From Eupeodes corollae (lineage: Eukaryota; Arthropoda; Insecta; Diptera; Syrphidae), in assembly GCF_945859685.1 (NCBI RefSeq), contig NC_079147.1, positions 97,766,315 through 97,830,314 on the forward strand: 64,000 bases of DNA. The letters run 5' to 3'. A model generated the notes under the pieces. It was given only the letters and a program-made list of their open reading frames with translations, made no database searches and was not told the origin of the DNA. The translations under genes were made by a program, and so were the position numbers. Of the stretch, positions 22,080 through 35,009 are shown in pieces; the first letter of the stretch is position 1, and each line of letters begins with the position of its first letter.

Positions 22080-24389
22080 TGTTCAAAGAATAGCCTAAAC
22101 AGACAAAGTCTTTAACTACCTCAAAGTTGCGTCGGTCAATGTTGACGTTTTGACTGAGACGTCGGAAAGTACCTATAATGCCTTTCTTGATGACAGCATT
22201 TAAATTTTTTGCCCTTATTAAGAGCAAAACCGATTTCTACAGCTGCTGCCTCAATGCTTGCAAAAGCCCCATTGACTTCATACTGAGTTCTTCTGATTAT
22301 GTCAATGTCATCAGGATATAGTAGCAATTGGACAAACTTTTGAAAGATAGTGCCTCTAGTTTTGACTTGGTAGCTCTGAACCATTCTTTCAAAGATGATT
22401 TTAAGGAAATCGCTTGACAGCGCATCATTTTTGGATATCGAAAGTTTCTGTTAAGTTGTTTATAACCTTTTTGGAGCAGCATTAATTCTCCATGGTCATT
22501 CTGCAAAAACGGATGAATTTGGCAGGGATGCCAAAACTTGACATGAATCCATATAGCTCGTTCCTGTAGATGCTGTCATATGCGGTATGGAAATCGATGA
22601 AAAGATGGTGGGTGTCGATTTTGTGTTCTTGGATTTTTTCCAGGATCTGCCACATTGATAAGAACGTATTAGATTGTTTACGATGGGCTTTAGACGCTCT
22701 AATATTAAGGATATAGTTGGTGCAGTTTAGAGGTTTTACTTTTTTCAGAATCGGGCAAACAATACTGAGGTTCCATTCATCGGGCATGCTTTCTTCCGAC
22801 AATATCTTACAGATAAGTTGGTGCATGCTCCTAACCAACTTATCTCCAGCTGCTTTAAAGAGCTCGACATTCAAGCCATCCGCTCCAGCGGCTTTATTAG
22901 ACTTCAGCTTTGATATGACAACCTTTACTTCGTCTAAGTCGGGGGGATGGTATTGTTGGCTTTCGTCGTCTATGTTGAATGGATAATATTGCCTGACAGC
23001 GGAATTTAGTTCGTCGTCGCTATTATACAGTCTGCAGAAGTAGTCCTTACATAGCCTTTGGTTGCGGTTCCACTATGAAACTTTTAATTTCGTTTCACCT
23101 GTTTATAAAATTTTTGAACTTCATTCCTGCTTTTAAAATTCTCAACATCTTCGACCGCACGCTTCTCAGACCCTCTATTTTTCCTTCTGAAAAGTCGTTG
23201 TTCTTCTCGCCTCATCTGCTCATAGAGATCATGAGCAGCTCTCGTTCTTTTATGCAGCGCCTCTTTGCGTGCCTGTTATTTGGCTGCATTTTCTTGCCGA
23301 CATTCCTAATCAAACCAGGGGTTCCTTGTTGGTGGCTGTTTGAAACCCAGCACATCAGAGGCGGCTTCTCTAATTGCATCTTGGTAATGTTGACACTGGT
23401 TTTCGATACATTGTGTTGGCGGCAGAGAACTTCGAGAAAGGTTACTTGAAACTCGGTCGAAAAAGGATTTGGCGATCTCTGGCGATTGTAGGTAAATTGA
23501 TCTGGAGAACTTTAAGTTCCTTTGTGGATGTTGAGGTGTGGTAGACGCGTACAGGCGTTTCGCCACGAAGCAAAATCTATGAGCCTGAATCCGTTGTCGG
23601 AAGTGTTGTCGTGCAGGCTGTTTTTCCCGATTATTCCACCAAAGATGTCTTCCCTTCCTAGCTTGGCATTAAAATCACCCAGGACAATTTTAATATCGTA
23701 ACTAGGACACTGCTTACATGTTTTGTCTAAGAGTTTGAAGAACATATCTTTGTTATTGTCATCTTTCTCTTCTGTGAAGGCGTGCGTGCATATCAGGCTA
23801 ATGTTGCGGAATCAAGCCTTGGTCATGAAGCGCGCACTGATGCACCTATAGCTCAAGACTTGTTGCCTAAGTCTGGCTGCAATGACAAATCCGCATCCAA
23901 ATAAGCGCAGTTCGTTTTCGTGGTAGCAGTCACCATAGTAAATATCGCAGTTTTTACGTGGCCATAAGTCACCCGGACGGCACAACCCCCAACCTGGTGG
24001 GCCAGATCCTTAGTATAACTCCAAGGATGGGGAGCCGGATAAAACCGCTCCTTATAAGCTCCGAATAAGTCGAAGAAGCCCTATAGGGTGTTCACTAAGA
24101 AGTTCAACCTTACTGAAACTGTAGACGCCACCGTTGATTCCATCTCGGGAATTCCTCCGCTGCCGTCTGGATAAGGAGAGGTGCATTAGCAGAAACACCT
24201 CTCCCCCCTCTCTCGTTTGCTGCCCCCAACAACTTTCCACTGGGGTAAGAACCCAATCTCCAGTTTAGGTACTAGGCACCCGGTGTTCACCGCGGGGAGG
24301 TGAGAGTAGGTGTTGATAGACAGAGGTGGATTTTGAGTAAAACCTGTGGACGCTTGTGTCCTCTTGAATACACATGTCTACCATTTGAA
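22080..24389 (-). mobile_element. RTE-like retrotransposon, copy A2 (subfamily 2, no 3' tail)
   Basis: A leader at 24,389-24,050 begins with the same CAAATGGTAGACATGTG as copy A7. Endonuclease follows at 23,745-23,512 (DIKIVLGDFNAKLGREDIFG, then NGFRLIDFA). A basic linker spans 23,450-23,050. RT fingers lie at 22,874-22,482 (NVELFKAAGDKLVRSMHQ, VCPILKK) with IDFHTAYDSIYRNE. Motif C at 22,330 has become YPDD. It stops near 22,080 without the GCGCCACC tail, so its 3' end was lost, apparently when it was joined to mariner M4. Amino-acid differences shared with A6 define a second subfamily. Confidence 0.8.
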
Positions 24390-24789
24390 TATCAAACTAG
24401 GGGTAGTAACGCATATAATTTCATGTGAATTCTGATTGTGTGTCTACACAATTTTTTATATGAGCAAGTTTTGCAAGGAAAAGACTCCAAGTTTTTTTAA
24501 AAATCAATTTCTATTTCGTGACTTTAATTAAGATTATTTTTTAAGGAAAAAGAAATTCAAGACAATGTTATTATTTCAAAATTAGTCATCACTCATCACT
24601 TTTCGCTTTAATACTTCAATTACAATATTTTCAATATTTAGGTTAGGTTCAGAAAATCGAATTAAATTAAATCGAAATTGAAAATCGAGTGAAATTAAAA
24701 AATATATCTTATTCACATCAGTCAATAAATAATTCTGTTGATTGTGATTATTTTTCTAAATTCTTATGTTTTCTGTTTCGTTGCTTTTC

Positions 24790-25060
24790 AATAAATACAA
24801 ATTTAGAATATAAGTTGTTTTTAATAACTTTCCAAAGAAATTCATTGTAATAGGTCCGATTTGTCGAATCGAAAATTTTGACATTTCTTGACGTTTCAAG
24901 GTCCCTAGAGTTGAAATAAAAGATTTTTAGGGATGTCTGTGCGTGCGTGTATACGTACGTTCGTGCGTCCGTACGTTCGCGACGTGTTTTTGGTCGTCGA
25001 TAACTTAAAAACCAGTACAGACATCAACAATCAATTTTGACCAATTACTTTGAAATTACT
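24790..25060 (-). repeat. Repeat E, core fragment E3
   Basis: On the plus strand this shares with 50,985-51,180 the series ATTGTAATnnGTC, GATTTGTC, TTTCTnGACGTTT, AAAGATTTTTAG, GTCTGT, ACGTACGTT and GTTCGCGACG. These give an ordered match of about 180 bases, which is the antisense core of repeat E. I see no coding sequence. The flanks are AT-rich and I cannot define arms here. Confidence 0.5.
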
Positions 25061-25739
25061 GTTTTCCTCTCAAATTCAAGAAATTAGCCCATAATTTTGA
25101 CGTGGAGTTCTTGATAGTCGGCCTTCGAATCTAGATCTTGACAAAGTTCCTCATTGTTGTCACACAAAAACTGTACGAGACTTTCTGCAGTAATTTTTTG
25201 GTTGATTGTAGTTTCGGATTATGCTGATATTTGAAGCAGACCTCTTTTGATCATTTAGTCAGGTAATCTTTGTTTAAAAACTAGGCAGACCTTTTTTAAG
25301 CTTAATATCTTAGACTTATTCAAATTTCTGATTATTTTATTGAAGCACTGTAGTTAGTTATCAATTTATAAATGATTTGCAGCACTTAAATGAAATCTTA
25401 TAACTCAAAAAACGACAGTTCAATGCCTATCCACTTACAAGTTATATACTTTTAAAAAACACCCGTTTGAAAAACATAGCAACTTTTTCCCAAGGGTGAA
25501 TAAACAGATTTGATAGGACATGCTTGGACAAAATCCTTAGATTTATTCTCTTTTGTAAAGTGGAGCCATATTAAGTTCTTGAAGCAATCTTTCCACCAAT
25601 TTCGGTTTATTACCACGGAAAAGTGTCAAAAATTTCAAGCATGCACTGGTTCGATTTTGATTTTGATACCTTTTATCTACTGATTGCTGCAAAGTTGGTA
25701 TTGGTCTGTCAACCAGGTCTGATATTTATCTAATTCGGA
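25061..25739. other. Unassigned AT-rich region
   Basis: No gene, RNA or repeat could be supported. Confidence 0.4.
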
Positions 25740-26690
25740 ATGATTTGACTTAATGATGCCAAATCCTCAAGAAAGCAGAACCTATGAATTGCGTCAACTG
25801 CAGAGGCATCAGTCTCCAGAACATTGCCTATAAGATACCTTCTACCATATTATGTGATCGTCTGCAGCTATTTGTCAACAACCTAATAGGTCGTTGTCAG
25901 TGTGGCCTTAGACCAAGAAAGTTAACAATTTGGATCTTCTATTACTTACAATTTATTTGGGCGTTACGACATTCGCTTTGGGTATTTTGGCAAAATTGTA
26001 TAAATTTTTGGGCTTTGTGACCAATTTTGAGCTTTGTGACACTTTAGGATTTGGGCATTATAGATTGCTGAAAGACCTAATGCAGTTACAATTACTCAGA
26101 CACACCAATGATATTGATATTTGTATGTAATTAGATCGTTTAGTTGTTTTGGAGAAGATATACTGTCATCAAGAAAGCAAATTACTATGGGCAGGTAAAA
26201 CTTTGAGGAACTTCAGTACTTTGTCACAAGCGATAAAATCAAACGTAGAATAACTTTTTATAATTTTTCGACTCATAATGCAAATGATTAGTAACACCCA
26301 TTTTAAAGCAACTAAAGTCTCCTCTTTAGTACATTTATAAACCCGGCCCTCAATTATGGGACTAATGCTTAGACCTCGTCAACGCAAGGTGAGAACGTCT
26401 TTTGATGCTCCGAACTGGCCCCTCTGTATAGATGGATAGTAAAGCACTACGACACTGCTTATTCAAAAGAATAAAAGACTGACGAATGTGTAGGCTGATC
26501 AAAGCTTCGGTAAGAAAAGTCTTCAAAGCTAATCCCGAGGGACTGTTCAGTGAAGAAAAACTGTGACTCAGCTGGCGTACGCAGGTGGGAAAGGACCTCA
26601 GCCAACTTGTAAGCTGGTGGGGAAGCATGTTGATTACAAGGCCCAGGTACGTCCCGGCCACCTTAAACAATTAAGTATGTAAGTAATTCC
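25740..26690 (+). mobile_element. RTE-like retrotransposon, very old copy A9
   Basis: The plus strand keeps scattered family blocks. CVNCRGISLQNIAYKIPS and NNLIGRCQCGLRP (25,784-25,920) match the RT fingers. LQLLRHTNDIDI (about 26,095) is motif C with YADD degraded to HTND. At 26,515-26,690 is the pol C-terminus (KVFKANPEGL, WRTQVGKDLSQL) and a ruined GGCCACCTTAA tail with TAAG-like repeats. This is the most diverged RTE piece in the window. Confidence 0.65.
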
Positions 26691-28249
26691 TAAATTATGA
26701 ACAATTCACGTTTAAAATTAATATAAAAAAATAATTTTAGTTAAAAAAAAATGTTGAGAGCTAAAAACATTTCGAACGTAATATACATACGAATATGAAT
26801 TCAATTGACATAAATATTTTTTAACATTCAATACTAATCCAATATTTACTCCTTTTGATATCTATTTTCAAAAAAGAATCCTTACAGAAATCAACAAAGT
26901 CATTAAACAAAGAACATTGATTGCAAACAAAGAATTCTATAGTGATACAAAGAATATCCTAGTTCCTTTAGGTATATCGATAACTATGACGATGACGACG
27001 ACAAGGACGACCGACATTAAATATTTAAAATTCACTTTGAAGTAAATCTCTCGTGTTGCTTCATCCGATCCAAACGAAAAGCAAACTTTTAAAAGAAATA
27101 TCGTTCCACACCATTTAAGTGACATTTTTATCTATTTCCTGTAATTCTTTTCTTCGAACCGATTACCATTGTTTCCTTTCGTTTCCGCCTTTTTTGAGTT
27201 TTCTTTTTTTATTTTTGTCTCAGCTTTTTTTTTTATGCTCTTTTCTTTTATTTCCAATATTTGTTTTTATTCTTGGGCGTTATGGCTTCGAGGAAATAAA
27301 AAACGTAGGTACCTACATTTTCAAATCTTATCGAGCTCCTTGGCACTTGGCATATGTTCAATAGTCTATATCTACTCGTATATAAGAACACACAGACACA
27401 TGTAGGGATAGAGAAGAATGAATAACTTACAAGGACTGCGGTGTAGATAGGGATTTTGGAAGTTGTAGAAAGAAAGCAAAAGGATTTCCATGTGATGTAA
27501 AGTATTATGGGAAATGCAAATTCCTCACAGAAAAAACGAATTCAAAAAACTGATGTATAAATGAAAAGCCATCAAATAGAATATTTGATGTTCTGGTTGG
27601 TCAAATAATGTATTTCTATGGGTTGCTATTTTTCTTTTTTTTTTGTGTAACCTTTTGGGGACTTACTGCGACGTATTGGATTTAAATTGGAAACTGTTTT
27701 ATTTATGTTGAACTTTTTTAGTATTTAAAGACGTTCATAATATTTGTACCTATTTTTATCAATCATCAAAGAAAATATTTTGGAAGTCAAGGAATACTAC
27801 ACTAAATGGTGAATCCAGAGTATATTTTTTTTAATTTTGGTAGGAATATCCTTGAATTCAAGTCGAATCGTATTGCGGTAATGGATATGGCCTTATATAA
27901 CTTGACCCTTATATTTTAAATTACTTAGTTGTTATACGAATATAAAACTAATATTGTATTATAATACTTTCCACTTTGTTACTAGACTGAGGACTGGACC
28001 CAGAACACTATATGAATTGGAAATCAAGGCCTATTCTAATCGCGCAGCACAAATTTATCAACTTTTAAATAATGGAGGATCCAGGATGTTCAACTAAAAC
28101 ATTTGTAATATTCACAAAATTTAAAATTTGGAAAAATATTTCTTCGAACTTAACAATTTTCACTAATTATGTAGTAAATTAAATGGAGAAGGGCACCAAG
28201 TGGATGTAGTTTACAAATCACCACATTGTGTTGAAAAATACTTAAAAAA
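26691..28249. other. Gene-poor AT-rich region
   Basis: No supported gene. The stretch at 27,150-27,260 is a long pyrimidine tract (TTTTC-rich) and its open frames are low-complexity. Elsewhere I see only A/T runs. Confidence 0.4.
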
Positions 28250-29391
28250 AGATACTTAAGTAAAGACACAATGTGAGAACTAGGAAAGGGTGAGAGGGGT
28301 TGAGAGGAGAAGTCGGTGCGCATTGGTTTTGAATGCCTGACTATTTCAATGGCTGGGAAAGACAGAGTGTGTTAAGGAATTCCACATTCACGTAGTACGT
28401 CAAAGAACAAATCTCTGTAATTAACAGTACGACCGAAGTTGGGCTCGAGGGTATACTGATGAGCATTCCCAGAGAAAGGTGATAAACAGGAGGAATGTAA
28501 ACCGTTAAAATAACGGTAAAATTGGGTGAGATAAGAAACTTTACGACGATGTTCAAGCGATGCACGTAAATGATCCTAGGACGGTATTGTCACCAATTAG
28601 TCTAAATGCTCTACCTTCAATTGTGTCCAAAAGAGCCTAAATAAGTTGCAGGAGCAACAACCTAGATGTGGCAGTTATGCTCAAGCTTTGGACTTATATC
28701 AGTCTTGTAGATAACAGCCAGATCAGAGAGGGAAGAAAAACTCCTTGCATCGTCTTAGGAAACCCAAACATCTTGCAGCGGTTTTGGCGACGTCGGGTAT
28801 GTGATCGTTCCACAAGATGTGATTGGTGGTATACATACCGAGAATATCCAGATGTTCATTCTTCCTGATGCAAAAGCCAAGTGGATAATGGAAAAGGGAA
28901 TAAACCTCGCTTTAACGTAACGATATAAGACAACTTTGGGTTTTCGAAGCATTAAATTCCACACTATTTTGTATTCGCTGTATAGGTCGGAATTTAATGA
29001 GTTTATCATATTTTGCCGTTGCGTTTCCACATCCGAAGAGGAGGGTTGTGAGTCTAGAAACGAATATGAAAAACTAAGAGTACTATCAGTGAAACAATGT
29101 ATTGGATAAGAAGTAACAGACAGGAGATCATTTATAAAAATGAGAAAAAGGGTCGGAGAACAAAACGGAGCTCTGGGGCACAACAGCATTTATTTTATGA
29201 GTTTCAGAACTTCAAAAAAATGATAAGATTTTTTCCACTGTTGGGTGAGATGAACCATGAGATAACTTGTGAACCTATTGCTACGAAAACCGTATTTCCG
29301 GTCATAAAGAACAGTTTGTTCTTAAAGCTATTTCTTTAGCTGATAATTAATCAGCGTATTCCATGACTGAAGGAAGAAGGGACGTTAGTGT
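28250..29391 (-). mobile_element. Jockey/CR1-type retrotransposon, copy B6, 3' half
   Basis: The minus strand gives the RT palm at 29,189-28,755 (PTLFLIFINDLLSVTS, FTDSTLSFSYSFLDS where FADD has lost an aspartate), ITYPTSPKP-type thumb remnants, and C-terminal pieces to about 28,250 (an FGRTV-like block near 28,435, QAFKTNAH near 28,330). A region reading LALIDSL-like fingers lies near 29,300. At 29,391 the sequence switches abruptly to the 3' end of RTE copy A3. The missing upstream part of B6 resumes at 31,930 beyond A3. Confidence 0.75.
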
Positions 29392-31925
29392 TTACTTACT
29401 TACTTAAGGTGGCGCTACAGTCCGGGGCGGACCTGGGCCTCAACCAACATGCATCTCCAGCCAGCTCGGTCCCTAACTAGCTGTCTCCAGTTGGTTGAGG
29501 TCCTCTCCCACCTGGGTGGGCCACCTGAGTCGCGGTCTTCCTCCACTGCGCCCCTCGGGATTGGATTCGATGACCTTCTGGGCTGGAGCTTTGATGTCCA
29601 TCCGCTCTACACGACCTAGCCATCTAAGCCGTTGGAATTAACTAGGTCAGTGTTACTGTACAGCGCGTACAGTTTGTCCCTATATCTTCTCCTCCTTTCT
29701 CCATCTATGCGTACGAGCCTAAAAATCACCCGATGAATTTTTCTATCGAAGCATCCTAAGACGCTCTTATCTTTCGTTGACAGAGTGCATCCCTCAGTGC
29801 CATAAATGAGAACCGGGATGATGAGTGTGTTATAGATGGTGGTTTAAGATGATCGAGAGAGGACTTTACTTCTCAATTTCCGTCTAAGTCCAAAAAAGCA
29901 GCGATTTGCAAGAGTTATTCTTCGTTTGATTTCAGCGCTGTCTGTGCTTATAGCAGTGCATAGGTAGACAAAGTCCTTAACTACCTCAACGTTATAGCTG
30001 TCCATGGTGACGTTTTGTCCAAGACGTCGTTGTTCAGTGTCCTTTTTAGATGACAGCATATACTTGGTCTTGCCCCCATTGATTACTAAACCCATCTTCT
30101 TCGCTTCCGTCGCAATGCTCAAGAACGCTCCACTGACATCACGCTTTGATCTTCCAATTATGTCAATATCATCTGCGTATCCTAGTAATTGGATGGATCT
30201 TTGGAAGATTGTGCTTCTTGTGCTGACGGTTGAGTTTTACACAATTCTTTCCAGAACGATGTTGAAGAAGTCGCATTACAGTGCATCGACTTGTCTAAAA
30301 CCTTTTTTGACATCAAATGGATCGGTGAGATCTTTTCCAACCTTCATAGAGCAGGTTGCATTCTCGATCGTCATTCTGAACAAACAGATAAGTTGAACAG
30401 GGATGCGAAAACTAGACATGGCCCTATAGATGCGGCCTTAAAATCGATAAAGACATGGTGGGTATCGATTTGAAGCTCCTGGGTTTTTTAATAAGGACCT
30501 ATCAGGTTGTTGACGAACGGCTTCAGACGTTCACATAATACAGCAGAGATGATCTTATATGCAATGTTACGAAGACTGATACCCCTGTAGTTGGCGCAAT
30601 TGAGAGGGTCTCCTTTTTTATGTATCGGGCAAACTATCCTGAGATTGCATATGAGTTTTTTCATGCGCCCTACCAAGTCATTGCCTGCTACTTTAAATAG
30701 TTCGGCAGCGATGCCGTCAGCTCTAGCAGCTTTGTTTGATTTCAGTTAAGATATAGCTATCTTCACTTCGTCGAGTTCGGGTAGGCAGAATTGTTGATCT
30801 GCGTCACCGAGGTTGAGTGGTTTTATCTCCCTTACAGCAGAATTCGGATTGTCATCGCCGTTATATAATTTGGAGAAGTGTTTTTTCCACATTCTCAACA
30901 TAAACGAGGTCATGGATGGTACCGTTGGAAGGTTTTTTTTTACCTTTTGGTAAAATTTACGAACCTCATTCCTCGATCGCGCGCTTCTCATGCTCTCTTT
31001 TTTTTCATCTATAAGAAGCCGGTGTTCCTCTCTCCTCTCCTGCTCATAGAGCTCGCGAGCAGCTCTAGTCCTTTTTTGCAGTGCCGTTTTGTATGCCTCT
31101 TGTTTCGCTGCGTGAGCTTGCCGGCATTCGTCGTCAAACCAGGGGTTTCGCTGTGGTTGCCGTGTGAAACCTAGCACTTTAGAGGCGGCATCTCTGATGG
31201 CTGTAAGGCAATGTTGCCACTGGTTTTCAATGCTTAATGCAGGCAGCATAGGACTCCTTAAAAGGTTATTGGAGACTCGATCGGAAAAGGGCATGTCAGT
31301 CTCTTGCGATTGTAGCCGTCTAACTTCTACCTGGTTTGGATCGGGATATCCGTAGCCGTACCTTGGCTACAAAGAAGTTCGGATAGCCTGCATACCGAAG
31401 AAGTGCAATGTGGTCAATCTGGTTTATGGTTGATTGATCAGGAGATTTCAATGTTGCCTTGTGAATATTGAGATGTGTGAACTGCGTACTAGCTACCAGA
31501 ACGTCTCGCCCCACAGCGAAATCGATCAGCCTGAATCCCGTGTCGGAGGTGGTGTCGTGCAAACTGTATATCCCGATTATGCCACCAAAGATGTCTTCTC
31601 TTCCTAGCTTGGCATTGAAATCTCCTAAGACAATTTTAATGTCAGTTCCATCCCATTGCACTTCTTGAATGGCGGTAATATCTACCTTGCAGTAGTTTAG
31701 GGCATCCGCAAGTTGTTCGGCTCCACGTGGTCTGTTAATGGGCCTAACATTGCACGTACAGATCCGAAGTTCTGTGTCCTTATTTCTTTTGCGTGGGTTG
31801 TCGACATTGAATCCGTCCGTATGCGAGGCTTGTTGGTGCTTCGCAACTAATGTATTTTCTTACGTTGCCAGAAAGGTGTTTACTAAGTAGATCAACCTTA
31901 CTGGAACTGTAGACGTCACCGTTGA
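29392..31925 (-). mobile_element. RTE-like retrotransposon, copy A3, inserted in B6
   Basis: Second most complete RTE copy. From 5' to 3' on the minus strand: leader (31,925-31,850), endonuclease at 31,661-31,320 (DIKIVLGDFNAKLGREDIFG, then TGFRLIDFA), and a linker at 31,294-30,746 with QERREEHRLLIDEKKESM. RT fingers are IVCPIHKKGDPLNCANYRG (30,650), motif C is an intact GYADDIDIIG (about 30,170), and 30,122-29,844 reads NGGKTKYMLSSKKDTEQRR. The C-terminal RLRWLGHV-type region follows. It ends with the GCGCCACCTTAA tail and TAAG-like repeats at 29,392. A deletion removes motif A (about 30,490). It splits copy B6. Confidence 0.85.
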
Positions 31926-31929
31926 TTGG

Positions 31930-32525
31930 TACCATAAAATTTTTTACGCGTTCAAAAACTGGAGGAGCCATGACTCTATCCGGTAAGGTGGAATTTTTGG
32001 CGAACTGCCTTGCAAGCAAGTTAGTTTAACAATAGAGCTAACTTAAGGAGTGTCATTGCGAACAAGCGTAGGAACCGATTAATTGGAAGAATCCCTCATG
32101 TTTTTTACAAATGGCCAAAAATTCTTACTGCCTTTGGGACTTTGCAGTATTTTTCGCCGTAATTTTTGTTCATGCAAAAATGTGGCCTTTCGAATATTTG
32201 CGTTCTAGGGATTTCGCCTTATTAAGAACTTTTACGGTTTTCCTCAGTTGGGTTCGCTCTAACCGGAAGCTCACCTTTTTTTCATTGATAATCTCTTTGC
32301 AGCTCATATCAATACCATGATTTTGTCTTAGGAAATAAGGTTTCCATTCCCAAACGAATCGATTTAGTAATCACATCTACACTGGAGTCTACGTCACTAC
32401 CGAGGAAGTATAGTGACCAGTTAAATATCATCACGAAATTATTGAAACCGTCCCAGTTGGGTTTCTAGTATTGCCAAACGGTTCTCTTTGGAGCTCTTTC
32501 TTTAAGTTACATTATCCTTTTGTGA
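31930..32525 (-). mobile_element. Jockey/CR1-type retrotransposon, copy B6, 5' part
   Basis: Continuation of B6 beyond RTE A3. NSTLPDRVMAPPVFERVKNF (31,985-31,930) is the block just upstream of the RT fingers. A run to 32,525 matches the linker and the end of the endonuclease of B1 and B2, for example the antisense of KAPKRTVW. About 290 bases of B consensus (the VLKDLN...PIPKKG region) are absent at the A3 insertion point. Confidence 0.65.
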
Positions 32526-35009
32526 AAGTAGTATAAGACCCGTCGTTATGAAATCCCATAATGCATTATCTCAGTAAGCTTACTAGACGACGCTCTCTTA
32601 GTAACCATTTAATCCATTTTATTTCTTGGACAGACCAATCAATTTTAAATGACTTTAAAGCTTCTTACCTCAAAGTATAAACGAGTTGATGTTCAGCCTT
32701 TGTATGTATTTTATATTTCTTCTTTTACTTAAAGCTTTTATGCCTACTGACCTGTATTTTTAATACTCTGTGTCATTTTCAGTATTGAAAATTCTATACA
32801 TAACGAACAAATATAGTTACATTATGAATCCCCATTGAGTTCTCCAATCAATGGGAATGCCTTTTTGGGGTTTTATTCTGCCGCGATATTTATGCAAGTC
32901 ATAAACTATTTGCAAGTTAAAAACGGCTTACAACAATGTTAAATAAAGAAGAGCGCCAGTATACACAAGTCGCTTTGTATGGAAACGTCCTGGGACGAAG
33001 GAGCGCTGGACCTGGTGTTTCTGCTCGCCTGCATTCTTGTATCATCTGAATATTTTATGATTTTTATTTTTCTGTTTTCATAATAACTCGACCCGGCCAA
33101 TGCTGAATTATAGCCTCCAGTCATTTATGTTGGCCCAGAAAAACAGAAAACAAAAATGGTGTACGAGAATCATGTGTGTAAAATCGACGGGAAGTCTGTG
33201 GCTTCGGTTTGGCGCTGTACCATTGTTTACACGTGCCATTTTGGATGGATATTTATTTTAACCCTTTCTATACTCGTATCTACCCTCCACCTGAATAGTA
33301 TATTCCTGGGCCATAGGTTTATCTTGTTTGCATGGGAATTTTTTCCGGCCAATTTTGCCTAAGGTAAAACAATGGACAGTTTATTTTGTTATTTCGTTTT
33401 TTAAATTTCGTGCAACGTAATGCAGAATTTTTCATCTTGCCATTTCGATTATTTAAACTCGCTACTGGCGATAAGTGTGTGCAATAAAATTGGAGCCTTT
33501 AAGCAAATTTATTATGCAGTAAAGAGTTTTCTATCTGAGAATTGACTTGTGATATCTTTCCCAAAAGGTTCTTTAGCATTTTGGCCGAACGAAAAATAAA
33601 GTTATAGGAAATTACAATTCCGGATTCACCTATGGGAAAAGAATTCATATCCAGATATATCTCTGGATTTCTGTAATGGATATTTCGGGATGAATAACAA
33701 TAAAAAAGGAGACTGTTAGAGAATTGGACCACATATGTTAAACACCAGTTGTGCTGTTTTGAAACATACGGACAAACAAATGTCAAATAGCCTTAAGCCA
33801 TTCCATGGGAGATGCAACTTTACGACTGCTCTATAAAAGATACTTCGCTATAGAATTCTATACCTTTCAATAGAAATTTGTGTCTTTCCAGTGGCTATTA
33901 AAACGCCGAGGAGACCTTAGGATTTGGAAAATTTGGACAGGAATGTTTCCCTGCAGCTCGACTGGTCTTGTTTTTTAAATCTGAAAATATATCACAATTT
34001 TATGACATCATACTTTAAACAGAAACTTTATTGTTTAATTTTCAGTCTGCCGCTTTGAAAACACATCCTCAAACTTATTATTAAAAATTCAAGGTCATGC
34101 AAAATGATATTCTGACTTCCTGTAAAAAGGTGCTTTTTTATAGTAGACATTTGGAAGACAGCTATAGTTATGCTGGACATGCCACAAAAAAATACCAAGC
34201 GACGACTTATTTCCTTTTATTTATTTCCTCAGTTGCTCACTTAAAGTTTGTTCTCTCCAAATTTGTGGAAGGGCTTAAAGGGTTATGTGTTTTATGTCAT
34301 CTGTTTTGAAATACTTATTTTCTTTCTTTCTTTCGAATTCTTCTTTATTTATTTTCTATAGTACACCTCCAACAAAATTACTCACATATTACCCACTAAC
34401 TCACTTTAATTATAATTAAAGTAACCCCAAAAATGTCGGTACCTAGATGTAGGAGTAAATGTATAACCCTTTTCCGTTATGTGTAACTATGGTAAACAAT
34501 ATTCTTCATTTATTGCCTAAGGTCATATTTGAGTACCTATATTATGGAGTATCAACCTTTAACGGGAATATATTTTATGAATATGTACAAACACACATAT
34601 TATTATTACACATATTCATAACATACCCACTGCACGTTCACTTACATACCTCGTACATATACATTAGACTGATTCAAAATAGATTGATTTTTAGAGGTCA
34701 AAGTTAGAAAACTCGAAAAAGTGAGGACATTTTTGAAATGGCAAAACCGTGGTATTATTCTGCTTTTTTCAGATAATTAATTACCAAATATAGCTCGAAA
34801 CAGCCTTAAATTTCAATAAAACCGCTAGTAACTTTGAAACGAGTGCTCTACTTTTATGTTATCACACTTTTTAAGTCATTTAAATTTCTTTAAGGAAATA
34901 TCTTATTTCTGATTTAGACATACAATTTTTTTAAATTTATAAAATAAAGAAGCAAACAAAATTGAAAAACTGTATTACCGACCTCTTAATACTAGCTCTT
35001 CCCATAGCT
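32526..35009. other. Gene-poor AT-rich region
   Basis: No gene, RNA or repeat could be supported. Short open frames (for example around 33,156-33,362 and 34,459-34,707) show no family resemblance. Confidence 0.4.

Noticed and set aside
22717..23449. Plus-strand open frames of 89 and 124 codons
   Set aside because: They are antisense shadows of the RTE A2 RT and linker; the minus strand carries the recognisable protein.
27119..27405. Plus-strand frames rich in F, S and L, resembling membrane proteins
   Set aside because: Product of a long pyrimidine tract; no start context or family resemblance.
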